A stretch of 64,000 nucleotides of DNA from Paraburkholderia rhizosphaerae (lineage in GTDB: Bacteria > Pseudomonadota > Gammaproteobacteria > Burkholderiales > Burkholderiaceae), in contig NZ_SORE01000021.1 in assembly GCF_004366595.1 (NCBI RefSeq), positions 62,001 to 126,000 of the forward strand, read 5' to 3'. Under the pieces are notes generated by a model, which was not told where the DNA came from, did no database searches, and worked only from the letters and a program-made list of their open reading frames with translations. The translations under genes were made by a program, and so were the position numbers. Below, in pieces: positions 62,352 to 64,000 of the stretch; position 1 is the first letter of the stretch, and every line of letters starts with the position of its first letter.

Positions 62352-63800
62352 ATGCTTGCCACTTTCTACTTCCCGTACGTCTCGATGTTGACGTCGACGT
62401 CGATTCCGCCTGCGCTCGCCGAACTGATTTCCGAGGGCCGGATTCAGGCCGCCGCCGCGCAGGCGTCCCGGCACGTCGATACCTGCGATCCTGATCTGCT
62501 GCCCGGCCTGCTGCAGCTGCATGGGGATCTGCAAATGGCGGTCGGCATGGATGTCGACGCCGAAGAGTCATATCGCGAAGCGCAGAAGCTGATGCGCACG
62601 TCGAAGGAGCAGGTGCGTTTCGCGTCGTGCCGCAACGCCGGCTGGCAAGCACTGTTCCGCTGCCGCTACGGCACCGCGATGTCGTGCTTCATGCGCCTCG
62701 TCGACCAGCCGGGCAGCGAACTGGCGCTGCGTCTGGAAGGTTATTTCGGCATGTTCGGCGTGCTGTTCGGCCTTGGCCGGCTGCGCGACGCGGACGGTGT
62801 GCTTGACGCGCTCGACGATCTGATCGAAAACTCGAGCGCGACGCTGACGAGCGCGCGCGGCTGGCGCGAACTGCTGACGGCCGTGCGTTTCGATGTCGCG
62901 ACGCAAAGCGAACTGCGCTCGCATCCGGAACTGAGCGACCACGTGTACTGGCAGTCCGGTCTTGCCGGCGAAGGCACGCCGCGCATCGCGCCGATGCAGG
63001 GCACCACGCCGCGCGTCAGCACCTACACGGTGCAGACACCGCTGCTGCGCGCGCGCACCGATTACCTGAAGCAGTTGATGCAGCTTGCAAACGGCCAGCG
63101 CGACGTGGGCCATGTGCTCGGCGCGCACGCGGACTGGGCCGGTAAACAGGGCATCGCGAGCTATCAGGGCGCGGTGCGCATCGAGATCGTGCTGGCGAGC
63201 CTCGCGGGCGGCGCACCGGCGCTTGCCGAGTCGATCCTCACGCTGCTGAATGCGGAAGTGCGGATGCCGCAAAGCCATCGGCAGCTCGAATATCTGTATT
63301 GCTTCGCGAAGCTGCGCCATCAGCAGGAACGCAACGCGGAGTCGCTGCGCGTCTATACCCGTTACGCGCTAACCGCGATGCGCTGCATCCGCGATGAAGC
63401 CGGCGCGCTTGCGCGCTACGCGCAGCGCACCGTGCGCGTGCCGGAGCAACTGGACGATATCGGCGCACGTTTGCCGGCGCGCTATCGCCGCGCGTACCGG
63501 TATCTGGTCGATAACCTCGACCGTAAGGATTTGTCGATTCGCGAGATCGCCGCTGAAATCGGCGTCACCGAGCGGGCGCTGCAAAGCGCGTTCAAAAGCA
63601 GTCTCGGTTCGACGCCGAGCGAGATCGTGCGCCGGCTGCGGATGGAACGCATCCGCGCCGAGCTGCAGACGTCCGAGGGCGCGCACGAGAACGGCATTCT
63701 CGCGACCGCGAACAAGTGGGGTGTCAGCAATCGCTCGACACTTGTCAACAGCTATCGGCGCGAGTTCAACGAAGCACCTTCCGATACGTTGAACCGTTAG
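62352..63800 (+). CDS. TPR/AraC-type transcriptional activator, HrpB/HrpX-like
   Basis: A 482-residue protein from ATG 62352 (MLATFYFPYVSMLTSTSIPP). Residues about 20-330 are helical and TPR-like (LHGDLQMAVGMDVDAEESYR, LALRLEGYFGMFGVLFGLGR). Residues 375-480 form an AraC helix-turn-helix region (RKDLSIREIAAEIGVTERAL, SSLGSTPSEIVRRLRMERIR, ATANKWGVSNRSTLVNSYRR). The size (about 480) and the TPR-then-AraC order match HrpB of Ralstonia and HrpX of Xanthomonas, which activate type III secretion operons. It is divergent to a winged-helix regulator, as hrpG is to hrpX. The specific target genes are not in the window. Confidence 0.82.
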   Translation: MLATFYFPYVSMLTSTSIPPALAELISEGRIQAAAAQASRHVDTCDPDLLPGLLQLHGDLQMAVGMDVDAEESYREAQKLMRTSKEQVRFASCRNAGWQALFRCRYGTAMSCFMRLVDQPGSELALRLEGYFGMFGVLFGLGRLRDADGVLDALDDLIENSSATLTSARGWRELLTAVRFDVATQSELRSHPELSDHVYWQSGLAGEGTPRIAPMQGTTPRVSTYTVQTPLLRARTDYLKQLMQLANGQRDVGHVLGAHADWAGKQGIASYQGAVRIEIVLASLAGGAPALAESILTLLNAEVRMPQSHRQLEYLYCFAKLRHQQERNAESLRVYTRYALTAMRCIRDEAGALARYAQRTVRVPEQLDDIGARLPARYRRAYRYLVDNLDRKDLSIREIAAEIGVTERALQSAFKSSLGSTPSEIVRRLRMERIRAELQTSEGAHENGILATANKWGVSNRSTLVNSYRREFNEAPSDTLNR

Positions 63801-64000
63801 CCGGCCATTCTTCCGACCGCTATGCCCGGGGTGACGCGCGTGAGTGCCGTCGCCTTCTTTTTTTCGGCGCGCCGCAATCGGTTCGATTGACGGATTAGAT
63901 GGCCGACAGAGGCAGGCTGCCAGGCTGACGTGTGCACATAGGTGTGCACACATGCAGCCGGGGCGATGTTCAAACAGATGAGAGTATCTTTCGCAGCGCA
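63801..64000. other. Right-edge intergenic DNA with two tgtgcaca palindromes
   Basis: No gene is seen up to the edge. Two copies of the perfect palindrome tgtgcaca (63931-63938 and 63943-63950) lie 12 bases apart, enclosed by ggctgc/gcagcc arms (63915-63920 and 63954-63959). They could be operator sites for a gene that starts beyond the window. Confidence 0.45.

Noticed and set aside
63863..63885. A PIP/hrpII box (TTCG-N16-TTCG) after the HrpB-like gene
   Set aside because: The two TTCG elements are separated by 15, not 16, bases, and no -10 box is seen at the expected distance downstream.

Overview
The window looks like chromosomal DNA of a Burkholderia sensu lato bacterium (Burkholderia, Paraburkholderia, Caballeronia or a close relative). 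The reasons are the GC-rich sequence with GC-ending codons, families common in that group (DUF3331, DUF3022, phasin, clade-2 KatE catalase, DUF1349, DUF190, DUF4410 lipoprotein), many LysR and AraC regulators, and a HrpG/HrpB-like pair. No rRNA, tRNA, CRISPR array, transposase or prophage gene was seen. The species assignment is inference.

Layout. 1-10.7 kb: the end of a PAS histidine kinase, an AraC regulator, small Burkholderia-type proteins, a YkgJ protein, a soluble receptor-like protein (MCP hairpin plus Cache-like domain), a LysR regulator, a DUF4410 lipoprotein and a tiny FmdB-type zinc ribbon. 10.7-14.3 kb: a catabolic unit of MFS carrier and amidohydrolase with a divergent LysR gene whose start codon lies in palindromic DNA. 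14.3-26.3 kb: two DUF190 genes around a TfoX-like gene, a phasin with a structured 3' region, a TetR regulator, the ATP-dependent DNA ligase/MBL exonuclease pair, and KatE. 26.7-31.4 kb: a phospholipase C/acid phosphatase-type lipoprotein, a two-gene ABC exporter and an orphan histidine kinase.

31.4-49.3 kb is the most coherent block and appears devoted to oxalate or a closely related acid: an OFA-family MFS carrier with a separate ~42-residue small subunit, a GntR/FCD regulator, a second-copy sucCD, formyl-CoA:oxalate CoA-transferase (frc), a fused ADP-forming acyl-CoA ligase, an FAH-family hydrolase, a LysR gene, an OxlT-like antiporter, another LysR gene, a frameshifted aldehyde dehydrogenase and a PanE-family reductase. 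No oxalyl-CoA decarboxylase (oxc) gene is present, although frc is. This suggests a different CoA donor (succinyl-CoA from SucCD, or the ADP-forming ligase) and possibly reduction of oxalyl-CoA to glyoxylate. Two near-identical inverted 22-bp sites lie between sucC and frc, and a related site lies before the GntR gene; together they look like its operators.

49.5-61 kb holds two LysE exporters, an M23 peptidase, an AMP-forming acyl-CoA ligase, an H-NS-like protein, a class II aldolase, a large FAD/Fe-S dehydrogenase and an XRE-cupin regulator. A well-formed small-RNA candidate with an intrinsic terminator lies on the minus strand near 56.65 kb. 61.2-63.8 kb holds a divergent pair, a winged-helix response regulator and a TPR/AraC activator, arranged like hrpG-hrpX/hrpB of type III secretion clusters; such a cluster may begin beyond the right edge.

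All calls come from reading the sequence and recalling families. No database search was run. Start codons were chosen mainly from ribosome-binding sites.
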